A program made the translations under genes and the position numbers. A stretch of 64,000 bases of DNA from Stenotrophomonas maltophilia (GTDB lineage: Bacteria; Pseudomonadota; Gammaproteobacteria; Xanthomonadales; Xanthomonadaceae): assembly GCF_900186865.1 (NCBI RefSeq), contig NZ_LT906480.1, positions 4,854,001 to 4,918,000 of the forward strand, in the 5' to 3' direction. Under the pieces are notes generated by a model. It worked only from the letters and a program-made list of their open reading frames with translations, searched no databases and had not been told where the DNA came from. Every line of letters starts with the position of its first letter. Position 1 is the stretch's first letter. Positions 24,099 through 31,891 of this stretch are shown here, piece by piece.

Positions 24099-24992
24099 TC
24101 ACCCCAACGCTTCCACCACCCAATCGATGAACACCCGCAGCCGCTGGCTCATGTGCCGGTTCGGCGGGAACATCACATGCATCGGCATCGGCGGCAGCTG
24201 CCAGTCCTGCAACACCGGCAGCAGCTCGCCGCGCGCCACGTGCGGTTCGGCCATGTAGCTGGGCAGCGCCACCACGCCCAACCCCGCCAACGCAGCGGCC
24301 AGATAGGCGTTTCCATCATCGAAGCCGACCGTATAGCGGCCCTGCACCTCAACGCGCTCATCGCCGCGCTGTGCGCTGAACACCCGCGCCCGGCCACTGC
24401 GCGGGCTGAGGAAGCCGACCATGTGGTGGTCGGGTCCTTCCAGCGCGCGCGGGTCGGTCGGCAGGCCGAAGCGCTGCACATAGCCCGTACCGGCGTGGAA
24501 ACCGATCGGCAGCGCGCCGAGCGGTCGCGCCACCAGTGCCGGGTCGGCCGGGGTGCCACCCCGGATCACGCAATCGACGTTGTCTGCGATGACGTCGACC
24601 TCACGGTCGCTGACGCCGATGTCCAGCTGGATCTCCGGGTAGCGCGCCTGGAAATCCGGCAACGCCGGCACCAGCCGCAACCGCGCGTACGGCCCGGGCA
24701 CATCCACGCGCAGCCGCCCGCGTAGCTGGGTGGCCGCGTCGTCCAGCCCGCCCTCCACCTCTTCCAGCTCGGCCAGCAGGCGGGCGATGCGCGGGTAGTA
24801 GGCCGCGCCGTCGGCGGTGACGCTGACCCGGCGCGTGGTGCGGTTGAGCAGGCGCAGCCGCAGGTGTGCCTCCAGCTGCTGCACCAGCTGGGTGACCGTG
24901 GTTCGGCTGATCTGCAGCGTGTGCGCTGCGCGGGTGAAGCTGCCGGTTTCCACAACCCGTGCAAACGCCCGCATCGCCTCGAAACGGTCCAT
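24099..24992 (-). CDS. LysR-family transcriptional regulator
   Basis: A 297-residue LTTR. The winged helix-turn-helix spans about residues 1-60 (FEAMRAFARVVETGSFTRAA, then TTVTQLVQQLEAHL), followed by the linker helix and a periplasmic-binding-protein-like effector domain. LTTRs normally control the divergent neighbour with a small-molecule co-inducer. The neighbour here is a RidA protein whose ATG is 108 bp away. A GATTG-N11-CAATC dyad lies just 11 bp before this start and is the likely operator. No ligand can be predicted. Confidence 0.92.
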   Translation of the reverse strand: MDRFEAMRAFARVVETGSFTRAAHTLQISRTTVTQLVQQLEAHLRLRLLNRTTRRVSVTADGAAYYPRIARLLAELEEVEGGLDDAATQLRGRLRVDVPGPYARLRLVPALPDFQARYPEIQLDIGVSDREVDVIADNVDCVIRGGTPADPALVARPLGALPIGFHAGTGYVQRFGLPTDPRALEGPDHHMVGFLSPRSGRARVFSAQRGDERVEVQGRYTVGFDDGNAYLAAALAGLGVVALPSYMAEPHVARGELLPVLQDWQLPPMPMHVMFPPNRHMSQRLRVFIDWVVEALG

Positions 24993-25002
24993 GGCGGCCC
25001 AT

Positions 25003-25023
25003 GATTGTTTGGAATTGGCAATC
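25003..25023. promoter_or_regulatory. Candidate LysR operator
   Basis: GATTG-N11-CAATC, a perfect 5-bp dyad with the T-N11-A layout typical of LTTR boxes, between the LysR gene and the divergent ridA-type gene. Confidence 0.55.
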
Positions 25024-25100
25024 AATCTAGGCCGATCATCGCGGTTTATCCAGACAGCACTGGCGCGGAGGATGGCGTTCTCTCCCACGGGATCTTCCCC

Positions 25101-25490
25101 ATGTCACAGCGTGATGTCGTTTTCCCCGCCGGCCGCCAGGCCCTGTACGAGCGCAACCGCTACTCGCCGGCGATCCGATCCAATGGCTTCCTGTTCGTCT
25201 CCGGCCAGGTCGGCAGCCGCGAGGACGGCTCGCCCGAGCCGGATTTCGAAACCCAAGTGCGCCGCGCGTTCGAGAATCTCAATGCGGTGCTGGCCGCTGC
25301 CGGCTGCACGTTCGATGACGTGATCGATGTGACTGTATTTCTGGTCGATCCGGAAGAGAACTTCGAGAAGGCCTGGGCGATCGTGCCCGAGTACTGGGGC
25401 GAGGCGCCGCACCCGACCCTGACCGGCATCGGCGTGACCTGGCTGTACGGGTTCCAGTTCGAGATCAAGGTGATCGCGAAGCTGCCGTGA
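25101..25490 (+). CDS. RidA/YjgF-family protein
   Basis: A 129-residue Rid-family protein. NGFLFVSGQVGSREDGSPEPDFETQ and DVTVFLVDPEENFEKAW match the Rid fold. Instead of the RidA active-site Arg in the R-A-A/EVEA loop, the C-terminal segment reads TGIGVTWLYGFQFEIKVIAKLP, so this is a Rid2-7-type homologue rather than archetypal RidA; imine deaminase activity is uncertain. It is divergent from a LysR regulator with a shared operator-like dyad, suggesting it is the regulated target. The ATG at 25101 follows no strong ribosome binding site. Confidence 0.85.
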   Translation: MSQRDVVFPAGRQALYERNRYSPAIRSNGFLFVSGQVGSREDGSPEPDFETQVRRAFENLNAVLAAAGCTFDDVIDVTVFLVDPEENFEKAWAIVPEYWGEAPHPTLTGIGVTWLYGFQFEIKVIAKLP

Positions 25491-25495
25491 TACGG

Positions 25496-25563
25496 GTAGT
25501 GCCGGCCGCTGGCCGGCAACGCGGTGGGGTCGAAAAGCGTGTCGACCAAGGTCGACACCCACC
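25496..25563. repeat. Two REP-like palindromes
   Basis: GTAGTGCCGGCCGCTGGCCGGCA followed by GTGTCGACC-AAG-GTCGACAC, right after the Rid-family stop. Confidence 0.75.
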
Positions 25564-25693
25564 AAGGCAGGAAGTCCGCACCCACCAGGGCAGGATGCCC
25601 CCAGGCCGTCCACCTGAACGGGAGATTCCGACGTATTCCCGAAGCGGCCATTGATATTGTATCCGGCGAAAACCGCTTGCTAGCCTCCCTTCC

Positions 25694-26026
25694 ATGCGCC
25701 GGATCTCCCGCCACCTTCGCTCGTACCTGCTGATGCTGCTGATGGCGGCATTCGTGGTCGTGCCGGTGGCCGACGCGCTGGCCTGCACGGTGGAACCGCA
25801 CGCCAGCACGGTGCACGTGGAGTCCGCACCGGATGCCGATGGCGATACCGACGGCAAGCATGTTGGTGCCTGTGGCCACAACCACTGCCACCACTCCAAC
25901 CTGAGCCTGCCGGCCAGTACCCTCGCCGCCTTCGGTGCGCCACTGCCGGCGCGCTGGATGAATGCCGGCGACGCGGCGACCTATGCGGTCGCCCAGGATG
26001 AATTGACGCGTCCCCCCCGGGCGTGA
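25694..26026 (+). CDS. CzcI-like His-rich periplasmic protein
   Basis: A 110-residue protein with a hydrophobic N-terminal segment (about residues 11-29, YLLMLLMAAFVVVPVADALA), probably a signal peptide. The mature part carries Cys, His and Asp clusters: VHVESAPDADGDTDGKHVG, then CGHNHCHHSN. It resembles CzcI/CnrY-neighbour proteins that precede czcCBA in other bacteria and may bind metal or sense it. It lies 56 bp upstream of the czcC gene on the same strand, so it is probably the first gene of the efflux operon. The exact role is inferred. Confidence 0.7.
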   Translation: MRRISRHLRSYLLMLLMAAFVVVPVADALACTVEPHASTVHVESAPDADGDTDGKHVGACGHNHCHHSNLSLPASTLAAFGAPLPARWMNAGDAATYAVAQDELTRPPRA

Positions 26027-26082
26027 GTTGAGCGCGTCCCGCGATTGCGGGCTCCCGTTTCACTCACAACCGGAATCCCCCT

Positions 26083-27336
26083 ATGTCGATCCTGACACCT
26101 CGGTCGCCGCGCGCGGCCGGGCTGTTCGTCGCCGTGTTGCTGGGCCTGGCCCCGGCAATGCAGGCGTCGGCGCAAGCCGCCCCTTCCTACGACACCCTGC
26201 TTGAACGCCTGGACCAGCTGCCGGGTACCCGCGTGGGTACGGCACTGGCCGAGGCCGCCGATGCGCGCGCCGACCAGGCGCGTGCGTTGCCCAATCCTTC
26301 CCTCTCCTATTCCGCCGAAAACGCCTGGGGCACCGGCTCCTATGGCGGCATGGGCAAGGCCGATACCGTGCTCACTTTGTCCCAGCCGCTGGAGGTCTGG
26401 GGCCAGCGTGGCGCGCGCGTCCGTGCGGCCCGGGCCGAAGCACAGGCCGCCAACCTGCGTGGTGCCCAAAGCCGCAGCGACGTGGCCAGCCAGCTGGCGG
26501 TGGTCTACGCACAGGCGGAAAGTGCACTGCGCCGCTACACCCTGGCCGAAGAAGCACTGACCCTCACCCGCGCTGACGCCAACGCCGTCAACGCGATGGT
26601 CAAGCAGGGCCGCGAGCCGCAGCTGCGCGCGGTGCAGGCGCAGAGCGAGGTGGCCAACGCCAGCGCCGCGCTGGATGAAGCGCAGGCGTTCCGCGATGCC
26701 GCGCTGGCCCGCCTGGCCGGTGCTGCACTGCTGGATGCACCGGTGCAGTCGATCGACGACAGCCTGCTCGACCGTGCGCCGCCGCTGCCGCGCGGTGCCA
26801 CCGACGTGGCACTGGCGGTGCGCATCGCCGAAGCCGAAGCCGATGCGGCGGGCAAGCTGGTCGAGGTGGAGCGCAAGCGCGCCCTGCCCGACCTCAGTGT
26901 CACCGCCGCGCAGACCCGCTTCCGCGAAGGCGGCGAGCGTGCCTACAACCTCGGGGTCAGCCTCAGCATCCCGCTGTTCGACCGCAACCGCGGTGGCATC
27001 CGCGCCGCCAATGCCGACCAGCGCGCGGCCGAAGCGCGTCTGGACCAGCAGCGCCGCGACAGCGAGGCCGAGCGCCTGTCCGCCGTGGCCGGGCTGAAGG
27101 CCGCCAGTAGCCGTACCCGCGCCGCCGATGAAAGCGTGGTCGCCGCCGAAGAGGCATATCGCCTGGCCCGCATTGGCTTCGACGCCGGACGCATCTCGCA
27201 GCTGGAACTGCGCAGCACGCGCAGCGCCCTCATCGCCGCCCGCGGCACCGCCGTGGATGCGCGCCTGTCGCGCGTCGCCGCGGAAATCGATCTTGCCCGC
27301 CTGGAAGGGCGCGCACCCTTTGTGGAGGCTCCATGA
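26083..27336 (+). CDS. czcC: Heavy-metal efflux outer-membrane protein CzcC (TolC family)
   Basis: A 417-residue TolC-family channel with signal peptide (AGLFVAVLLGLAPAMQASAQA). Two homologous halves of long amphipathic helices, rich in Ala, Arg and Glu, form the periplasmic tunnel; LSQPLEVWGQRGARVRAARAEA and LGVSLSIPLFDRNRGGIRAAN are the OEP signatures. It would form the outer-membrane exit of a CzcCBA pump for divalent metals (Co, Zn, Cd). No usual N-terminal lipobox. The stop overlaps the czcB start (ATGA), so translation is coupled. Confidence 0.92.
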   Translation: MSILTPRSPRAAGLFVAVLLGLAPAMQASAQAAPSYDTLLERLDQLPGTRVGTALAEAADARADQARALPNPSLSYSAENAWGTGSYGGMGKADTVLTLSQPLEVWGQRGARVRAARAEAQAANLRGAQSRSDVASQLAVVYAQAESALRRYTLAEEALTLTRADANAVNAMVKQGREPQLRAVQAQSEVANASAALDEAQAFRDAALARLAGAALLDAPVQSIDDSLLDRAPPLPRGATDVALAVRIAEAEADAAGKLVEVERKRALPDLSVTAAQTRFREGGERAYNLGVSLSIPLFDRNRGGIRAANADQRAAEARLDQQRRDSEAERLSAVAGLKAASSRTRAADESVVAAEEAYRLARIGFDAGRISQLELRSTRSALIAARGTAVDARLSRVAAEIDLARLEGRAPFVEAP

Positions 27337-28538
27337 CTCTCTCCCGTACTTTCCCGCTGATCGGCGGCGTGCTGCTGACCGTCCTGCTGGCTGGCTGCGC
27401 CGGCAACGCGCAGACGCCTGCCAATGAAAACCCCGCTGCGGCCAAGGCCGGCACCGACGATGGCCACGGCCATGCCGCCGGCAGCAAGGAAGCCAAGGCA
27501 GAAACCGCGAAGGCGCCTGCTGACGCCGACGAAGGCGTGGTGCAGCTGACCCCGGAGCAGATCAAGGCCTCCGGTATTGAAGTGGTCGCGATCGGTCGCG
27601 GTGGCGGTGGTTCCACGCGCCTGTCCGGCCGGGTCGAACCGTCGGTCGGCGCACGCGCGTCGGTGGCCTCCACGTTGACCGGCCGCGTCGAGCGCGTGCT
27701 GGTCGCGCCGGGCACCGCGGTGAAGCAGAACCAGGCGCTGGCGATCGTGGTCAGCAGCGAAGCGGCGGTGTTCCGCGCCAATGCGCTGGCCGCAGCGGCC
27801 GAAGCCGAAGCCGCGCGGCTGGCCTATGGCCGCGACAAGGCGCTGGTCGACCAGGGCGTGGTCGCCCGCCAGGAGATGGAAGCCTCGCGTGCACGTTCGC
27901 TGGCGGCACAGGCCCAGGCTGCTGCCGCGCAGGCCCAGGCCGCCGCCAACGGTGCGCCCGATGCCAGCGGTCGCGTGCGCATCACCAGCCCGGTGGCCGG
28001 CATCGTCGGCAACGTGCAGGTCACCCCGGGCGGCGTGGTCGCCGCCGGCAGTGCAGTCGCCGATGTCGCCGACCCGACGATGAACGAGCTGGTGTTCACC
28101 GCACCGCCGGCGCTGGCCGCGCAGGTCACGCCCGGTATGAAGCTGGAAGTCAGCGTGCCGGGTGGCAGCTTCACCGCCACCGTCACCGGTTCGGCCGCCG
28201 ATGTGCGCCAGCAGGGCGGCGTCGCGGTCATCCGTGCCACGCCGGTGGATGCGTCGCTGCCGCCGGCCGGTTCGCCGGTATCGGCCGTAGTGGTCACCGA
28301 AGGCCAGGACGGCTCGCTCAGCGTCCCGGCCGATGCAGTGCAGAACGTCGATGGCAGCAGCGCGGTGTTCGTCGCCGTCGAAGGTGGCTTCAAGGCGCAG
28401 CCGGTCCTGGCTGGGCGTCGCGCCGGCGACCGCATCGAGATCCTCGGTGGGCTGACCGGCAGCGAGCGCATCGTCGGTGCCAACGCCTTCCTGCTCAAGG
28501 CCGAACTGGCCAAGGGCGAAGCCGAGCACGGCCACTGA
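27333..28538 (+). CDS. czcB: CzcB-type RND membrane-fusion lipoprotein
   Basis: A 401-residue periplasmic adaptor. The signal peptide ends in LLAGC, so it is probably lipid-anchored at Cys22. A His/Asp-rich linker (GTDDGHGHAAG) near residue 45 could bind metal. Then come the lipoyl/barrel-sandwich half-motifs (TGRVERVLVAPGTAVKQNQ, SPVAGIVGNVQVTPGGVV) on either side of an Ala/Gln-rich alpha hairpin, and C-terminal beta domains. It links the CzcA pump to CzcC. Coupled to czcC by ATGA; 10 bp before czcA. Confidence 0.92.
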   Translation: MTLSRTFPLIGGVLLTVLLAGCAGNAQTPANENPAAAKAGTDDGHGHAAGSKEAKAETAKAPADADEGVVQLTPEQIKASGIEVVAIGRGGGGSTRLSGRVEPSVGARASVASTLTGRVERVLVAPGTAVKQNQALAIVVSSEAAVFRANALAAAAEAEAARLAYGRDKALVDQGVVARQEMEASRARSLAAQAQAAAAQAQAAANGAPDASGRVRITSPVAGIVGNVQVTPGGVVAAGSAVADVADPTMNELVFTAPPALAAQVTPGMKLEVSVPGGSFTATVTGSAADVRQQGGVAVIRATPVDASLPPAGSPVSAVVVTEGQDGSLSVPADAVQNVDGSSAVFVAVEGGFKAQPVLAGRRAGDRIEILGGLTGSERIVGANAFLLKAELAKGEAEHGH

Positions 28539-28548
28539 GGAGGCGACC

Positions 28549-31500
28549 ATGTTCAAGCTGATCATTGAAACAGCGGTGCGCCACCGCTGGCTGGTGGTGT
28601 TCCTGGCGGCGCTGATTGCTGCGGTGGGCCTGTTCCAGCTGGGCAAGCTGCCGATCGACGCGGTGCCGGACATCACCAACCGCCAAGTGCAGATCAACAC
28701 GGTGGCACCGGCGCTGACCCCGGAGCAGATCGAGCGGCAGGTGACCTACCCGCTGGAAACCGCGCTGGCCGGCATCCCCGGCCTGACCACCACGCGTTCA
28801 CTGTCGCGCAATGGCTTCTCGCAGGTCACCGCGATCTTCACCGATGCGACCGACATCTACTTCGCGCGCCAGCAGGTGGCCGAACGCATGCGCGAGGCAT
28901 CGGAAGACCTGCCCGATGGTGCGTCGCCAATGCTGTCGCCGGTCACCACCGGCCTCGGCGAGGTGCTGATGTGGACGGTGGACTTCACCGCGTTCGATCC
29001 GGCCAGGCTGGCCAAGCCCGGTGAAGCCGGCTGGCAGGCCGGCGAGGTCTACCGCACGCCGGAAGGCAATCTGCTGCGTACACCGGAAGAACGTGCCACC
29101 TACCTGCGCACCGTGCAGGACTGGATCATCGCGCCGCAGATGCGTTCCAGCCCGGGGCTGGCCGGCGTCGATACGGTCGGTGGCTACGTCAAGGAATATG
29201 GCGTGCATCCGGACAGCGCCCGGCTGGCCGCGCACGGCCTCGGCCTGGCCGATCTGGTCACCGCCCTGCAGCGTTCCAACGTGCAGGCCGGTGCCGGTTT
29301 CGTGCAGCGCGCCGGCGAAGGACTGGTGGTGCGTGCCGATGGCCTGGCGCTGACCACCGAGGATCTGGCACAGGCCCCGGTGGCGACCCGCAATGGCGTG
29401 GTGGTGCGCGTGGCCGATGTGGCCGAGGTCGAGCTGAGCCGCGCGCCGCGCCTGGGTGCGGCCAGCCGCAACGGCCATGAAGCCGTGCTGGGTACCGCGC
29501 TGATGATTGCCGGCGGCAACAGCCGCACCGTGGCGCAGGCCGCTGCGGCGCGCCTGGAACAGGTGAACAAATCGCTGCCGGCCGACATCGTGGCCGCGCC
29601 GGTGCTGGACCGCAGCGTGCTGGTCAATTCCACCATCAAGACCGTGGCCAGGAACCTCACCGAGGGCGCGCTGCTGGTGGTGGTGGTGCTGTTCCTGCTG
29701 CTGGGCAACCTGCGTGCAGCAACGATCACCGCGCTGGTGATTCCACTGTCGTTCCTGTTCGCAGTGATCGGCATGAACCGCTTCGGCATCAGCGGCAACC
29801 TGATGAGCCTGGGTGCGCTGGACTTCGGCATCCTGGTGGACGGTGCGGTGATCGTGGTCGAGTCCACGCTGCTGATGCTGGGCCAGCGCCGCGCCGAACT
29901 GGGCCGTGCATTGACCGCGATGGAGCGGCTGCGCGTGGCCGCCGATTCGGCGATGAAGATGGCGCGCCCTGCGGCCTTCGGCCAGCTGATCATCCTGCTG
30001 GTGTTCGCGCCGATCCTCACGCTGGAAGGGGTGGAGGGCAAGACGTTCCACCCGATGGCGGCGACCTTCATGCTGGCCCTGGTCGGTGCCTTCATCTTCT
30101 CCTTCACCTTCGTGCCGGCGATGGCCGCGCTGCTGGTGCGCGAGCCGAAGGTGAAGGACGGCGATGCGCATGCCGAAGATGGCGAGCACGAGACGAAGCT
30201 GATCCGCGTGCTGCGTGCGCGCATCGAGCCGATGGTGCGCAAGGCCGTGGCGCATCCGCGCACGGTGCTTGCCGGCGCGGTGATGATGGTGGTGGTGGGC
30301 ATCGGTTCGTTCTCGCTGCTGGGCCGCGAGTTCATGCCGACCCTGGACGAAGGCAACGTGGCGATGCAGGCCCTGCGCGTGCCGTCGACCTCGCTGGAGC
30401 AGTCGCTGGCGATGCAGCTGGCTTTGGAAAAAGCAATTGCCAAGCAGCCGGAAGTGGAAACCGTCTTCTCGCGTACCGGTACCGCCGAGGCGGCCATCGA
30501 CCCGATGCCGACCAACATCTCCGACAGCGTGATCGTGCTGAAGCCGCGCAAGGACTGGCCCGATCCGAAGCTGGACAAGGAGGCATTGGTGGCGCGCTTT
30601 GAAAAGCTGGCCGGGCAGCAGCTGGGCAACAGCTTCGAGTTCAGCCAGCCGATCGAACTGCGCTTCAACGAGCTGATTTCCGGCGTGCGTACCGACCTGG
30701 CAGTGATGATCTTCGGCGATGACTTCAGCCAGCTGCAGAAGGTGGCCGACCAGGTGGCGCTGAAGCTGCGTGCGGTGAACGGCGCGGCCGACGTGCGGGT
30801 GGAACAGATCTCCGGCCTGCCGACGCTCAACGTGGCGATCGACCACGTGGCGGCGGCGCAGTACGGGCTGACCGCCGCAGACGTGAGTGATGCGTTGTCC
30901 ACCGGCATCGGTGGTACCGCGGCCGGCAAGATCTTCGAAGGTGATCGCCGCTTCAACGTAGTGGTGCGCCTGGACGATGCCTCGCGCAACGATCCGGACC
31001 AGCTGGCCTCGCTGCCGATCGCCACGCCTTCGGGGCTGGTGATTCCGCTGTCGTCGGTGGCGCGCATCACGGTCAGCGAAGGACCGAACCAGATCAGCCG
31101 CAACAACGGCAGCCGCCGCGTGGTGGTGCAGGCCAACGTGCGCGGTCGCGATCTGGGTGGCTTCGTCGGCGAGGCGCAGTCAGCGGTGGCCGACGTGGCA
31201 CTGCCGCCGGGTGCCTACCTGACCTGGGGTGGCCAGTTCGAGAACCTGCAGCGCGCGGAAAAGCGGCTGGCGACGGTGGTACCGGTGGTATTCCTGCTGA
31301 TCGGCAGCCTGCTGTTCATGGCCCTGCGCAGCGGCAAGGAAGCCATTCTGGTGTTCAGCTGCGTGCCGTTGGCGCTGGTCGGCGGCATCCTCGCGCTGCT
31401 GCTGCGGGGCATGCCGTTCTCGGTATCGGCGGCGGTCGGCTTCATCGCCGTCTCCGGCGTGGCCACGTTGAACGGCCTGGTGCTGATGCAGGCGATCCGC

Positions 31501-31758
31501 GAACGCCTGGATGCCGGTGACCTGCCGCTGCAGGCAGCGATCAACGGTGCCTCCAGCCGCATCCGCGCGGTGCTGACCACCGCGCTGGTGGCGATCGTCG
31601 GCTTCATTCCGATGGCGATTGCCAGCGGTTCCGGTGCGGAAGTGCAGAAGCCGCTGGCGACGGTGGTGATCGGTGGCCTGATCACCGCCACCGTGCTGAC
31701 CCTGCTGGTGCTGCCGACCTTCGCGGCGCGGGTAGCCAAGCCGCGGGCGGTGGGGTGA
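28549..31758 (+). CDS. czcA: CzcA-type heavy-metal RND efflux pump
   Basis: A 1069-residue inner-membrane proton antiporter with 12 expected helices and two large periplasmic loops (about 35-340 and 560-870). The fourth-helix motif LGALDFGILVDGAVIVVE with its Asp pair is that of the heavy-metal (HME) RND branch, as in CzcA and CusA. The first periplasmic segment starts DAVPDITNRQVQINTVAPALT, also typical. A run of Met needed for Cu/Ag selectivity is not obvious, so divalent metals (Co, Zn, Cd) are more likely. GAGGAGG precedes the ATG. A strong terminator follows the stop. Confidence 0.95.
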   Translation: MFKLIIETAVRHRWLVVFLAALIAAVGLFQLGKLPIDAVPDITNRQVQINTVAPALTPEQIERQVTYPLETALAGIPGLTTTRSLSRNGFSQVTAIFTDATDIYFARQQVAERMREASEDLPDGASPMLSPVTTGLGEVLMWTVDFTAFDPARLAKPGEAGWQAGEVYRTPEGNLLRTPEERATYLRTVQDWIIAPQMRSSPGLAGVDTVGGYVKEYGVHPDSARLAAHGLGLADLVTALQRSNVQAGAGFVQRAGEGLVVRADGLALTTEDLAQAPVATRNGVVVRVADVAEVELSRAPRLGAASRNGHEAVLGTALMIAGGNSRTVAQAAAARLEQVNKSLPADIVAAPVLDRSVLVNSTIKTVARNLTEGALLVVVVLFLLLGNLRAATITALVIPLSFLFAVIGMNRFGISGNLMSLGALDFGILVDGAVIVVESTLLMLGQRRAELGRALTAMERLRVAADSAMKMARPAAFGQLIILLVFAPILTLEGVEGKTFHPMAATFMLALVGAFIFSFTFVPAMAALLVREPKVKDGDAHAEDGEHETKLIRVLRARIEPMVRKAVAHPRTVLAGAVMMVVVGIGSFSLLGREFMPTLDEGNVAMQALRVPSTSLEQSLAMQLALEKAIAKQPEVETVFSRTGTAEAAIDPMPTNISDSVIVLKPRKDWPDPKLDKEALVARFEKLAGQQLGNSFEFSQPIELRFNELISGVRTDLAVMIFGDDFSQLQKVADQVALKLRAVNGAADVRVEQISGLPTLNVAIDHVAAAQYGLTAADVSDALSTGIGGTAAGKIFEGDRRFNVVVRLDDASRNDPDQLASLPIATPSGLVIPLSSVARITVSEGPNQISRNNGSRRVVVQANVRGRDLGGFVGEAQSAVADVALPPGAYLTWGGQFENLQRAEKRLATVVPVVFLLIGSLLFMALRSGKEAILVFSCVPLALVGGILALLLRGMPFSVSAAVGFIAVSGVATLNGLVLMQAIRERLDAGDLPLQAAINGASSRIRAVLTTALVAIVGFIPMAIASGSGAEVQKPLATVVIGGLITATVLTLLVLPTFAARVAKPRAVG

Positions 31759-31765
31759 AAGACCA

Positions 31766-31797
31766 CGGGGTCGGATCCTGTGATCCGACCCCGTTTT
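31766..31797 (+). terminator. Rho-independent terminator of the czc operon
   Basis: A perfect 12-bp stem (CGGGGTCGGATC/GATCCGACCCCG), loop CTGT, then TTTT, 7 bp after czcA. Its arm GGGGTCGGATC is the same core as the hairpin elements at 16068 and 48941. Confidence 0.9.
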
Positions 31798-31807
31798 CCG
31801 GTCCGAG

Positions 31808-31881
31808 GTAGTGCCGGTCGCTGGCCGGCAATGTCGAACGATCGCGGTGCGTGCAGGTTGCCGGCCAGCGGCCGGCACTAC
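31808..31881. repeat. Inverted pair of GTAG-headed REP/SMAG elements
   Basis: GTAGTGCCGGTCGCTGGCCGGCA and, 30 bp on, its reverse complement type GCCGGCCAGCGGCCGGCACTAC. Located between convergent czcA and the DUF885 gene. Confidence 0.85.
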
Positions 31882-31891
31882 CCGGTAGCGG

